From an uncultured Granulosicoccus sp. (GTDB lineage: Bacteria; Pseudomonadota; Gammaproteobacteria; Granulosicoccales; Granulosicoccaceae): DNA of 64,000 nt. Where the stretch lies: assembly GCA_947499955.1 (NCBI GenBank), contig CANMQI010000017.1, positions 60,772-124,771 on the forward strand, given 5' to 3'. Each line of letters starts with the position of its first letter. Position 1 is the stretch's first letter. Under the pieces are notes generated by a model. The model worked only from the letters and a program-made list of their open reading frames with translations, had not been told where the DNA came from and ran no database searches. Position numbers and translations under genes: made by a program. Positions 1 through 7,947 of the stretch are shown piece after piece.

Positions 1-33
1 GGCATTCCATTCAAGCAGGACAGGGTATCTATC

Positions 34-1509
34 ATGAACACACTCAGGGAAAAACTGAGCCGCAAGGATCTACTGTGTGAAGCCGGTTATCTGGCGGGCA
101 AGATGGTTGAGACATCTGCCAGCGGTAAACGCTTCGACGTCACCAACCCGGCCACCGGCGAACACCTGGCCAGTCTGCCCGACTTCAACCGGGAGGAGGC
201 GGCTCAGGCCATCGATCTGGCATATGCGGCGCAGAAATCGTGGGCGGCGAAAACCGGCAAGGAGCGCGGCAAGGTACTGCGCCGCTGGAATGAGCTCATG
301 ATCGAAAACGCCGACGACCTGGCAGCTATCCTCACAGCCGAGATGGGCAAGCCGTTTGCCGAGGCACGTGGCGAGATTCTCTACGGTGCCAGCTTCGTCG
401 AGTGGTTCGCCGAAGAGGCCAAGCGCATCTACGGTGAGACCATTCCCGGACACGAAGCCGACAAGCGCATCGTGGTACTGAAGCAGCCTATCGGCGTTGT
501 TGCCTCGATCACCCCCTGGAATTTTCCGAATGCCATGATCGCCCGCAAGATGGCCCCGGCTCTGGCAGTCGGTTGCGCCTTTGTCGCCAAACCGGCAGCG
601 CAGACCCCCTTGTCGGCTCTGGCTCTGGGCGTACTGGCCAATGAAGCCGGCCTGCCCGAAGGCCTGCTCAGCATTCTGCCTTCCAGTTCATCGTCGGACA
701 TGGGCAAGGAATTCTGCGAAAACCACAAGGTTCGCAAACTCACCTTCACCGGTTCCACCGAAGTCGGACGCATTCTGATGCGGCAGGCTGCCGACCAGAT
801 CATGCGTACCTCCATGGAACTTGGCGGCAATGCTCCGTTCATCGTCTTCGATGATGCCGACATCGATGCTGCCGTCGAAGGCGCCATGATTTCCAAGTAC
901 CGCAATAATGGCCAGACCTGCGTCTGCGCCAACCGCCTGTATGTGCAGGCCGGTGTCTATGATGAATTCGCAGAGAAACTGGCAGCCGCGGCCAGCAAGA
1001 TCAAGGTGGGCAACGGCTTCGATGACGGTGTCTCGGCAGGCCCGTTGATCGATGAGAACGCATTGAAGAAAGTCGAAGAGCATGTCGCTGACGCCATCGA
1101 CAAGGGCGCCAAGGTCATCACGGGTGGCAAACGCCACAGCCTGGGCAAGACCTTCTTCGAGCCCACGGTACTGACGGGTGTCACCAAGGCGATGAAGGTA
1201 TCCACCGAAGAGACCTTCGGTCCGGTCGCGCCACTGTTCAAGTTCGAATCCGTCGAGGATGTCATCGAACAGGCCAATGACACCATCTTCGGCCTGGCAT
1301 CGTATTTCTACGCCAACGATCTGGGGCGCGTCTGGAAGGTTGCCGAAGCACTCGAATACGGCATGGTCGGCGTCAACACCGGCCTGATTTCAACCGAAGT
1401 GGCGCCGTTCGGTGGTGTCAAGCAATCAGGCCAGGGACGCGAAGGCTCACATCATGGCGTCGACGACTACCTGGAAATCAAGTATCTGTGCCTGGGTGGC
1501 ATTGCCTGA
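34..1509 (+). CDS. gabD: NAD(P)-dependent succinate-semialdehyde dehydrogenase
   Basis: Oxidises succinate semialdehyde to succinate, the last step of the GABA shunt, in the cytoplasm. The 491-residue protein has the full aldehyde dehydrogenase layout: the TPWNFP cofactor-binding segment near residue 161, FTGSTEVGR near 238, the general base Glu262 in MELGGNAP and the catalytic Cys296 in GQTCVCANR, where the CVC pair is typical of GabD. The end (APFGGVKQSGQGREGS) is also GabD-like. The ATG follows a purine-rich AGGACAGGG stretch. The next gene starts inside its last codons, so the two are probably co-transcribed. Assignment to family is firm; the exact semialdehyde is inferred. Confidence 0.93.
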   Translation: MNTLREKLSRKDLLCEAGYLAGKMVETSASGKRFDVTNPATGEHLASLPDFNREEAAQAIDLAYAAQKSWAAKTGKERGKVLRRWNELMIENADDLAAILTAEMGKPFAEARGEILYGASFVEWFAEEAKRIYGETIPGHEADKRIVVLKQPIGVVASITPWNFPNAMIARKMAPALAVGCAFVAKPAAQTPLSALALGVLANEAGLPEGLLSILPSSSSSDMGKEFCENHKVRKLTFTGSTEVGRILMRQAADQIMRTSMELGGNAPFIVFDDADIDAAVEGAMISKYRNNGQTCVCANRLYVQAGVYDEFAEKLAAAASKIKVGNGFDDGVSAGPLIDENALKKVEEHVADAIDKGAKVITGGKRHSLGKTFFEPTVLTGVTKAMKVSTEETFGPVAPLFKFESVEDVIEQANDTIFGLASYFYANDLGRVWKVAEALEYGMVGVNTGLISTEVAPFGGVKQSGQGREGSHHGVDDYLEIKYLCLGGIA

Positions 1510-2470
1510 TATCTTGGACGCACTCTATCTGCTGCTCGGCTTTGCCGGGCTGATCGTCGGCGGTGAATGGCTGGTACGTGGAGCCGTTTCCATCGCCCGA
1601 CGGTTTGATGTATCACCGATGGTCATCGGTTTGACTCTGGTCGGCTTCGGCACCTCCATGCCGGAGCTGGTGACCAGTCTGCAGGCAGCCATGGTCGGCT
1701 CGCCCGGTATTGCACTGGGTAACGTCATTGGCAGCAATATCGCCAACATCCTGCTGATTCTGGGTGCTGCCGCTCTGGTGGCACCCATACTGGTATCACG
1801 GGACGCATTCCGCCGTGATGGTGGCATGCTGACACTGGCCACGCTGTTGTGCGTGGGACTGGTGCTGAGTGGATCGATCAACCGGCTCAGCGGCGCAGCA
1901 CTACTGGCCTGCCTGCTGGCCTATCTGATTGTCACGCTCACCATCGAACGGCGTCGCAGTACGGCCGCTGGTGCGGTCTACGATGCCGAGGCCGACTCCC
2001 TGGGTATCGAACCGGATAATCTGCCACGCGCCTCAGGCCTGTTGCTGCTCGGATTGCTGGCCACCATCATCGGCGCACGTCTGCTCGTGTCCGGTGCCGT
2101 GTCCATCGCCACCGAGCTGGGTATTTCTGAAGCCGTCATCGGCCTCACTATCGTGGCCATCGGTACGTCCATGCCGGAGCTGGTCACCTCGGTCATCGCC
2201 GCCCGCAAGGGTCAGAGCGATGTCGCCTTCGGCAATGTGGTCGGCAGCAACCTGTTCAACATTCTGGGGATTCTGGGCACGACGGCCCTGGTCAAACCAT
2301 TGACTGTGCCACCCATCATCGCCTCGCAGGATATCTGGGTCATGCTGGCCGCCACCATCCTGCTGCTGTGGTTGTCGATCACCGGTTGGCGCATCACACG
2401 GCGCGAAGGTGCCGTACTGGTGATCGCCTATATGGCTTATCTTGTTTTTCTATTGGTTTCAGTAAGTTAG
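1502..2470 (+). CDS. CaCA-family Na+/Ca2+ antiporter (YrbG-like)
   Basis: Inner-membrane exchanger, probably moving Ca2+ out in return for Na+ or H+. It shows the two inverted alpha repeats of the family: GTSMPELVTS followed by GNVIGSNIANI in the first half, and GTSMPELVTS followed by GNVVGSNLFNI in the second. About ten membrane segments are visible. The reading frame is open from an ATG at 1412, but homology begins at LPDILDALYLLLG, so I place the start at TTG 1502 (GTG 1496 is an alternative). This overlaps the gabD stop and suggests translational coupling. Family certain, ion specificity inferred. Confidence 0.9.
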   Translation: MPDILDALYLLLGFAGLIVGGEWLVRGAVSIARRFDVSPMVIGLTLVGFGTSMPELVTSLQAAMVGSPGIALGNVIGSNIANILLILGAAALVAPILVSRDAFRRDGGMLTLATLLCVGLVLSGSINRLSGAALLACLLAYLIVTLTIERRRSTAAGAVYDAEADSLGIEPDNLPRASGLLLLGLLATIIGARLLVSGAVSIATELGISEAVIGLTIVAIGTSMPELVTSVIAARKGQSDVAFGNVVGSNLFNILGILGTTALVKPLTVPPIIASQDIWVMLAATILLLWLSITGWRITRREGAVLVIAYMAYLVFLLVSVS

Positions 2471-2510
2471 AAAGGTTCTCAGAGCACTCGGCCGACAGAC
2501 CATGGGCTCT

Positions 2511-2543
2511 GACAGGCAGCTGCGAAGACGCAGCTGCCTTGTC
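2511..2543 (+). terminator. Hairpin after the antiporter gene
   Basis: A perfect 10-bp stem (GGCAGCTGCG / CGCAGCTGCC, loop AAGA) at 2515-2538 is extended by GACA/TGTC with one bulged T. It lies 40 bp after the antiporter stop. There is no clear T-run, so it may stabilise the 3' end or terminate weakly. Nothing else is visible in the rest of the 2471-2716 gap. Confidence 0.5.
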
Positions 2544-2716
2544 GACCCGAAGCTGCATCCCTTCCGTCTGGCAAACAGCGAGCCTGCTGCATGAAAGGCA
2601 CACCTGACTTCCCGGCATACCGCCAGCCAGCGACAATGCATCGTCAACACCCGTTGACTATGTGACCCAATACACAAGAAAAATCACCAATCCAATTGGA
2701 AAACGGTTTTTTCGTG

Positions 2717-2760
2717 TTGTTTTACAGCATTTTGGTGTGATAATTTCTATTCACCAAAAT
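2717..2760 (+). promoter_or_regulatory. Extended -10 promoter overlapping a 9-bp inverted repeat, upstream of tupA-like gene
   Basis: A -35-like TTGTTT (2717-2722), 16-bp spacer and GATAAT (2739-2744) preceded by TG at 2736 form a good sigma-70 extended -10 promoter. The arms ATTTTGGTG (2729-2737) and CACCAAAAT (2752-2760) are perfect inverted repeats around the -10 element. Such an arrangement is what a repressor operator looks like. The regulator is not identified; the HTH-PBP protein at 7943-8827 is a candidate by family. Confidence 0.6.
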
Positions 2761-2770
2761 CAAAGACAAA

Positions 2771-3610
2771 ATGGACATGTTCTTACGAAAATCAGTCAAG
2801 TCAGTCTTGATCGGTGTCGCTCTGACGCTGTCGGGCCTGTCAGCCAGCCATGCCGACAACCCGTTCATCGTGGTGCAGTCCACCACCTCTACCCAGAATT
2901 CAGGTTTGCTGGATGTGATCCTGCCGCAATTTACCGAAACCAGCGGCATCGACGTCCGAGTCGTGGCCGTCGGTACCGGACAGGCCATCAAGAATGCCAG
3001 CAATGGTGATGGTGACGTGCTGCTGGTTCACGCCAAGCCTGCCGAAGAGAAGTTCGTGGCCGATGGTCAGGGCGTGCAACGCTTTGATGTCATGTACAAC
3101 GATTTCGTCCTGGTCGGCCCGGCAGCCGATCCTGCCGGCATCAAGGGCGGATCCGACATCGCCGCCGCTCTGGCAACCATTGCCGAGACCAGATCCACCT
3201 TCGCCTCACGCGGCGATGACTCCGGCACTCACAAGGCAGAACTGCGACTGTGGGGTATGGCCAAGGTCGATGCACAGGCCGCATCGGGCAAGTGGTATCG
3301 GGAAACCGGTTCCGGCATGGGTGCCACACTCAACACCGCGACCGGTATGAGCGCCTATGTGCTGACCGATCGCGCCACTTGGATTGCCTTTGGCAACAAG
3401 GGCAATTATGAAATCGTGGTCGAAGGCGATGAGCGTCTGTTCAATCAGTATGGCGTGATCCTCGTCAATCCCGAGAAGCATGCCAACGTCAAGGCTGAAG
3501 AAGGCCAGAGCTTCATCAACTGGCTGACGGGCTCCGAAGGCCAGCAGGCCATCGCCGCGTTCAAGATCGACGGTGAGCAACTGTTCTTCCCCAACGCCGT
3601 ACAGCCTTAG
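2771..3610 (+). CDS. tupA: Tungstate-type ABC transporter substrate-binding protein (TupA-like)
   Basis: Periplasmic oxyanion-binding protein, 279 residues, with a signal peptide (charged start, then SVLIGVALTLSGLSASHA). The mature start VVQSTTSTQNSGLLD matches the TTS oxyanion-binding signature of TupA rather than the molybdate-binding ModA type. The family delivers tungstate to the TupBC membrane complex, but neither permease nor ATPase gene is next to it: the following genes are a two-component system on the other strand. It is therefore an orphan here. A tungsten-type aldehyde oxidoreductase operon in the same window (43990-49479) gives a plausible consumer. Binding specificity is inferred from the family. 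Confidence 0.83.
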   Translation: MDMFLRKSVKSVLIGVALTLSGLSASHADNPFIVVQSTTSTQNSGLLDVILPQFTETSGIDVRVVAVGTGQAIKNASNGDGDVLLVHAKPAEEKFVADGQGVQRFDVMYNDFVLVGPAADPAGIKGGSDIAAALATIAETRSTFASRGDDSGTHKAELRLWGMAKVDAQAASGKWYRETGSGMGATLNTATGMSAYVLTDRATWIAFGNKGNYEIVVEGDERLFNQYGVILVNPEKHANVKAEEGQSFINWLTGSEGQQAIAAFKIDGEQLFFPNAVQP

Positions 3611-3629
3611 GCGCCATACCGGGTTGCAC

Positions 3630-5030
3630 TCATGCGGTAGACAGGCTCGCTTCGAATCCATCGTTGCGTCCCCTGGCCGGTGAGTGCAATTCGATGATGA
3701 TGCCAGCCTGTCTGGCAATCGTCTCGGCAATAGCCAGGCCCAGCCCGGCCCCGGTTGCACCAGAACTCTGGCCCTTCGTACCGCGTTTGAAGCGCTCCTT
3801 CAACTGCGCAAGCTCCTCTGGCGGCACGAGCTCCCCCTGATTGATGACACGGATCTGATTATTGACGCTGTCGACCACGACATCCACAGGGGTGCCAGGC
3901 TTGCTGTACTTCAGCGCATTGTCTATCAGATTGCGCAGCAGAATGGCAACACCGTCAAAATCCAGCAGGGTATCGAAGCGCTCTTCATCCGGACAGTGCA
4001 ACTGCAAGCGTGACTCCTCGCGTTGCAGCGACTTGAATTCACCCAACAGATAATCGATGACGGGATAGACATTGTCTGCCTTCTCTCTGACCATGGAACC
4101 CGATTCGGCTCTGGCCAGCTGCATCAGCTTTTCCGAGGTTCGCGACAACTCCTGCAGGGTCTGTTCGATGCGACCGGCCCGCACCTTCTCGGGCCCTTCA
4201 GGCAACGAGGCTATCTGACGCTGAGTCTGCGCCAGCGCGCTGGCAATTGGTGTTCTCAGCTCATGCGCACTGTTGGTGGTGAAGTTTCGCTCGGACTCCA
4301 GGGTACGCGCCAGGCGGCCCAGCAGGTGATTGACCGACTCGGCAATGGGCGCCAGCTCTCGCGGCATTTCCGTGGTCTGCAGGGCGGTCAGATCATTGCC
4401 ACCGCGACTCTCAATCTGCAACTGCACATCCCTGACCGGTCGCATGCTACGCCGTACAAGCCACCAGACCACCAGCAGGCTCAGCGGCACCAGCAGGGGC
4501 AGAATCAACAGCAATACCCGGATTGCACCGTGATTGATCTCATCGCGGTGGTGGGACGGTTCTGCAATCAGTATCCAGCGTTGCTGATCGGCGGTGCTCT
4601 CCACATACACACGATGCCCCTCGATCATGCCGAAGCCGGTTGCCGGCATCGTCTCGAGCAGTGACGCTGGCAGACTGCCGCCGGAGAACAGCACATGGCC
4701 CTCGGCATTGCGGATCACGAAACCGAGCAGGCTGGAGATCTCGGCCAGCTGATGCAATCGCAATGGCGTCACTTCACCATCCGTTTGGGCAATCTGCACC
4801 ACGGCATCGTCAGTGCCGCTCGGCGCTTGTCGATCAATCGCCAGCGGCTCGGCAAGCGGCGCCTGTTTCGTGATCGTCAGCAGCTGCTGCGCCGTGACGC
4901 GCAGCGCACTGTCAGCGGCCTCGCCCAACTCATGACTGATGACCAATCCGGATACCAGTGAGGCAATCAGCCACAGACAGGTGATACCCAGCGCCAGACT
5001 GGCCCCCAGCCTGACCTGCAGGCTCGTCAT
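3630..5030 (-). CDS. Sensor histidine kinase, QseC/TctE-like
   Basis: Inner-membrane sensor kinase of 466 residues. Two membrane segments (about 10-32 and 165-190) enclose a roughly 130-residue periplasmic sensing region, followed by a HAMP linker, the phospho-acceptor box FTTNSAHELRTPIA, and an ATPase domain with N (LIDNALKYS) and G (GAGLGLAIAETIA) boxes. The ATG at 5030 overlaps the stop of the upstream regulator gene by 4 bp, so the two are one operon. The periplasmic sequence does not tell me the signal. Its end faces the tupA-like gene, 20 bp away and convergent. Confidence 0.9.
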   Translation of the reverse strand: MTSLQVRLGASLALGITCLWLIASLVSGLVISHELGEAADSALRVTAQQLLTITKQAPLAEPLAIDRQAPSGTDDAVVQIAQTDGEVTPLRLHQLAEISSLLGFVIRNAEGHVLFSGGSLPASLLETMPATGFGMIEGHRVYVESTADQQRWILIAEPSHHRDEINHGAIRVLLLILPLLVPLSLLVVWWLVRRSMRPVRDVQLQIESRGGNDLTALQTTEMPRELAPIAESVNHLLGRLARTLESERNFTTNSAHELRTPIASALAQTQRQIASLPEGPEKVRAGRIEQTLQELSRTSEKLMQLARAESGSMVREKADNVYPVIDYLLGEFKSLQREESRLQLHCPDEERFDTLLDFDGVAILLRNLIDNALKYSKPGTPVDVVVDSVNNQIRVINQGELVPPEELAQLKERFKRGTKGQSSGATGAGLGLAIAETIARQAGIIIELHSPARGRNDGFEASLSTA

Positions 5031-5695
5031 GCCGGATGGCCGGACGCAATCCGGTAACCGATGCCCCTGACCGTCTGGATCTGTTCACGACCGATCTTCT
5101 TGCGCAATCGACTGATATGCACCTCCACCGTGTTGCTCTCCACTTCCGCACCGAAATCATACAGGCAGTTCTCCAGGCGCGACTTGGAGACCGTGGCATC
5201 CAGCCTTTGCAGCAGCGCCTCGAGCAGCGCCCATTCTCTGGGCGTCAGGTCGATATTGCGACCGTTGCGTCTGACCTGCCGATTGCTCAGATCAATCCTC
5301 AGATCACCCACCGCCAGTGCCGGATTGGGATTACCTGAGTAACGTCGGGCCACCGCCCCGACTCTGGCCGACAACTCGGCCAGATCGAAGGGTTTGACCA
5401 GGTAATCATCCGCACCGGCATTGAGCCCGGTAATTCGGTCGGAGATCTGGTCCAGTGCCGTCAGGATGATCACGGGAGTACGGTCTTCACGTTGGCGCAG
5501 CTGTTGCAATAACAGGATTCCCTTGCCGTCTGGCAGCATCATGTCCAGCAGAATCAGGTCATAGTCGGTGGTACTCAGACAGGCCCGGGCCTCTGCCAGA
5601 CTCAGCATGAGATCCGTGGCATGCCCATCGCTGAGCATCTGCTCGCGAACGGCATCGCCCAGTTGCTGATTGTCTTCTACCAGGAGAATGCGCAT
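5027..5695 (-). CDS. OmpR/PhoB-family response regulator (QseB-like)
   Basis: Transcription factor of 222 residues: receiver domain with acidic pocket (VEDN) and phospho-acceptor Asp51 in LILLDMMLP, conserved switch Lys in LVKPFD, then a winged-helix DNA-binding domain ending TVRGIGYRI. It is the first gene of the operon and is followed by its kinase with a 4-bp overlap. It is divergent from the tlpA-like gene at 5862, and a large inverted repeat lies between them, so autoregulation and control of the redox cassette are reasonable guesses. Confidence 0.92.
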   Translation of the reverse strand: MRILLVEDNQQLGDAVREQMLSDGHATDLMLSLAEARACLSTTDYDLILLDMMLPDGKGILLLQQLRQREDRTPVIILTALDQISDRITGLNAGADDYLVKPFDLAELSARVGAVARRYSGNPNPALAVGDLRIDLSNRQVRRNGRNIDLTPREWALLEALLQRLDATVSKSRLENCLYDFGAEVESNTVEVHISRLRKKIGREQIQTVRGIGYRIASGHPA

Positions 5696-5738
5696 GTCAC
5701 CACTTGATCAACGTGTCCAGTCACCCATTCATACAACA

Positions 5739-5796
5739 CTTTGCTGACAAGCAGCTGAAGACTGTCGATGCAGCCTTCAGCTTGCTGTCAGCAAAG
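5739..5796. promoter_or_regulatory. 22-bp imperfect inverted repeat between divergent operons
   Basis: Left arm 5739-5760 begins CTTTGCTGACA and right arm 5775-5796 ends TGTCAGCAAAG. The arms match at 19 of 22 positions and are separated by 14 bp. The repeat lies in the 166-bp gap between the response regulator (minus) and the tlpA-like gene (plus), so it can serve as a shared operator or form a cruciform. Too long to be a chance hairpin; function inferred. Confidence 0.55.
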
Positions 5797-5861
5797 CCGT
5801 TCAGACTCCCCCTTACTCGTCTGTTCTGCAGACACTGAATCGTTCCAGCCGGAGTTGTCCC

Positions 5862-6320
5862 ATGAAGCCTTCCTGCCAGCGGCTCGCCATCACGCTATGT
5901 CTACTGGCCAGTAGCCAGATTTCCGCCCAGCAACAGATCGACGCCGAGAATTTCGATCTTGCCGATTATCAGGGCAAGGTGGTCTATCTGGACTTCTGGG
6001 CTTCGTGGTGCACACCCTGTCGCGCCTCGTTTCCGTTCATGACGGAAGTTGCCGCGACGCACGGTGACGATCTTGCCATCGTGGCCGTCAATGTCGACGA
6101 GAAGCGCGCCGATGCACAGGCCTTTCTGGACAACTACGAGACGCCTTTCGATGTGGTCTTCGACCACGATGGCCTGCTGGCTACCGAGCATCAGGTCCCC
6201 GGCATGCCCACCTCCTTTCTGTTCGACCGTGACGGCACGCTGATCGGCAGCCATGTAGGCTTTCGCAAGAAGGACAGGGATGCCATCCGCCAATGGATAG
6301 CAGACGCCGTCGCCAATTGA
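5862..6320 (+). CDS. TlpA/ResA-like periplasmic thiol-disulphide oxidoreductase
   Basis: A 152-residue thioredoxin-fold protein with an N-terminal signal peptide (cleavage near ISAQQ). The active site is WASWCTPC (Cys50, Cys53) and the cis-proline loop is GMPTSFLFD, as in the TlpA/ResA group. It should reduce or oxidise disulphides in the periplasm. Its stop overlaps the start of the DUF4266 lipoprotein (TGATG), and a DUF3570 protein follows, so it is the first gene of a three-gene cassette. A role in maturing the cysteine-rich tail of the DUF4266 protein is plausible but unproven. Confidence 0.88.
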   Translation: MKPSCQRLAITLCLLASSQISAQQQIDAENFDLADYQGKVVYLDFWASWCTPCRASFPFMTEVAATHGDDLAIVAVNVDEKRADAQAFLDNYETPFDVVFDHDGLLATEHQVPGMPTSFLFDRDGTLIGSHVGFRKKDRDAIRQWIADAVAN

Positions 6321-6583
6321 TGCAACAGCAGATCATCGACATGACAACAATGACACTGCGGCGACCTGCCGCCCGCGCCGTGATGTCACTGGCCGCCATC
6401 ATCTGGCTGAGCGGCTGCAGCTCCCTGGGTGTCAACCCCTGGGAACGCGGCACTCTGGCCAAACCCGAAATGGCCCTGGACAGTCAGCCGATCGTCTCGG
6501 CGCTGGATGATCATATCTACTTCAGCAAGGAAGCCTCCAGTGGCGGACGCAGCTTCGGAGGTGGTGGCTGTGGCTGTAACTGA
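6320..6583 (+). CDS. DUF4266 lipoprotein with a GCGCN tail
   Basis: Small predicted lipoprotein of about 87 residues. A hydrophobic signal ends in the lipobox LSGC, and the short mature chain carries PWERGTLAKPEM and ends GGGGCGCN, both hallmarks of DUF4266. I chose ATG 6320 because it overlaps the upstream stop as TGATG; an in-frame ATG at 6293 would give a longer version. Two cysteines in the last five residues suggest metal binding, disulphide exchange with the TlpA-like neighbour, or chemical modification. Function of the family is unknown to me. Confidence 0.85.
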   Translation: MQQQIIDMTTMTLRRPAARAVMSLAAIIWLSGCSSLGVNPWERGTLAKPEMALDSQPIVSALDDHIYFSKEASSGGRSFGGGGCGCN

Positions 6584-7898
6584 CCCCGGCAAACCAGCGG
6601 GCAGGACACGCTCCCTCAGTAGCACTCTGGCGATGGCCACCGCCGCGCTCCTGAGCAGTACCGGCTCACAGGCGGGTTTTCTGTCTGATGACGCCGACTG
6701 GCAGGTCAGCGCCGGCCTGCTCGTGTACAACGAACAGGACCGCGTCAGTGCCGTGGAACCGGTCATCAGTGCCCGCAAGAGCCTCGACACCGACGAATTC
6801 CTGAACCTGAAACTGACCATCGACACCCTCACCGGAGCCTCGGCCACCGGTGCCGTCAGCGCCGACTTGCCCCAGACCTTCACCCGACCATCCGGCAACG
6901 GCCAATACCGGATTGGTGCCGACAGTACACCGCTGGATGACACCTTCAAGGACACCCGGGTCACCCTCAACGCAGGCTGGGAACGCCCCGTGGCAGAAGA
7001 GCTGACGCTGACGCTGGGAACGGCCCTGTCAAAGGAATACGACTATCTGTCACTGGGTCTCAGCAGTGGCCTGGCCAGGGACATCAACGGCGGCAATACC
7101 ACGCTCTCCGGGGGATTCTCTGCCAGTTTCGACGCCTCCGAGCCCGTCGGTGGCGAACCTGTGCCCTTCGCAGCCATGCAGCCGTCCGGTACCGAGCAGA
7201 TCCGTCAGGGCAGCGGGAGTGACAAGCAGGTCTACGATGCAATCTTCGGGGTGACGCAGATCATCGATCAGCGCAGTCTGTTCCAGCTGAACTACTCGAT
7301 CAGCCATTCCAGTGGTTATCTGAACGATCCCTACAAGTTCATCAGTGTGGTTGACCCGGTCACTGGCAATCCGGTATTCGAAAATGGCGATCAGGTCGAT
7401 CTACCGACCGTGGCCTACGAGAACCGTCCGGACACCCGCACCAAGCACAGCCTCTACGCCCAGTACAAGATTTCACTGGATGACAGGATCCTGGACACCT
7501 CCTATCGCTTCCTGACCGACGACTGGGGCATCAATTCACATACTCTGGATTTTCGTTACCGGATACCGCTCAGCAAGGGACGCTACTGGCAGCCCCATCT
7601 TCGCTATTACCGGCAATCCGCCGCGGACTTCTACACACCCTTCTATATCGGTGAAAACAGACCCGCCGCCGGTGACAGCAGCAGCACCGGTTCGGCCGAT
7701 TACCGTCTGGGTGAGCTCACCGGCATGACTGTCGGGCTGGAGTTCGGGCGCCGAACGACCAGCAGTGGCTGGAGCGTGGCGGCCGAGTACTATCTGCAAT
7801 CCGGTGACGAGCCCGATAACAAATTCGGCGCCCTGAGCAGCCAGACGCTGTATCCGGATGTGGATATCTTCTTCCTGCGCTTCGTCAGGGATTTCTGA
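6570..7898 (+). CDS. DUF3570 protein, predicted outer-membrane barrel with a possible flavinylation motif
   Basis: About 442 residues. The open frame extends upstream, but GGAGG at 6557-6561 is ideally placed for GTG 6570, which also overlaps the DUF4266 stop. After a signal-like segment (TLAMATAALLSSTGSQA) the chain has alternating strands and ends FFLRFVRDF, the terminal Phe being typical of outer-membrane beta barrels. Residues 85-91 read DTLTGAS, which resembles the D-x-x-[ST]-G-A-[ST] site where ApbE attaches FMN in NqrC and related proteins. No apbE gene is present here. The redox role is inferred. Confidence 0.85.
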   Translation: MAVTDPGKPAGRTRSLSSTLAMATAALLSSTGSQAGFLSDDADWQVSAGLLVYNEQDRVSAVEPVISARKSLDTDEFLNLKLTIDTLTGASATGAVSADLPQTFTRPSGNGQYRIGADSTPLDDTFKDTRVTLNAGWERPVAEELTLTLGTALSKEYDYLSLGLSSGLARDINGGNTTLSGGFSASFDASEPVGGEPVPFAAMQPSGTEQIRQGSGSDKQVYDAIFGVTQIIDQRSLFQLNYSISHSSGYLNDPYKFISVVDPVTGNPVFENGDQVDLPTVAYENRPDTRTKHSLYAQYKISLDDRILDTSYRFLTDDWGINSHTLDFRYRIPLSKGRYWQPHLRYYRQSAADFYTPFYIGENRPAAGDSSSTGSADYRLGELTGMTVGLEFGRRTTSSGWSVAAEYYLQSGDEPDNKFGALSSQTLYPDVDIFFLRFVRDF

Positions 7899-7911
7899 AG
7901 CCGCCAGACGG

Positions 7912-7947
7912 GCTAGCGGGTCGATAGGAAGATATCGACCTGCTAGC
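7912..7947. terminator. Bidirectional terminator-like hairpin
   Basis: Arms 7912-7926 and 7933-7947 pair at 14 of 15 positions (GCTAGC-GGTCGATA core) around a GGAAGA loop. It sits at the meeting point of the convergent DUF3570 and HTH-PBP genes and overlaps the stop codon of the latter. Confidence 0.65.

Noticed and set aside
2691..2698. CCAATTGG palindrome as a second operator for tupA
   Set aside because: Only 8 bp and likely by chance; not aligned with promoter elements.
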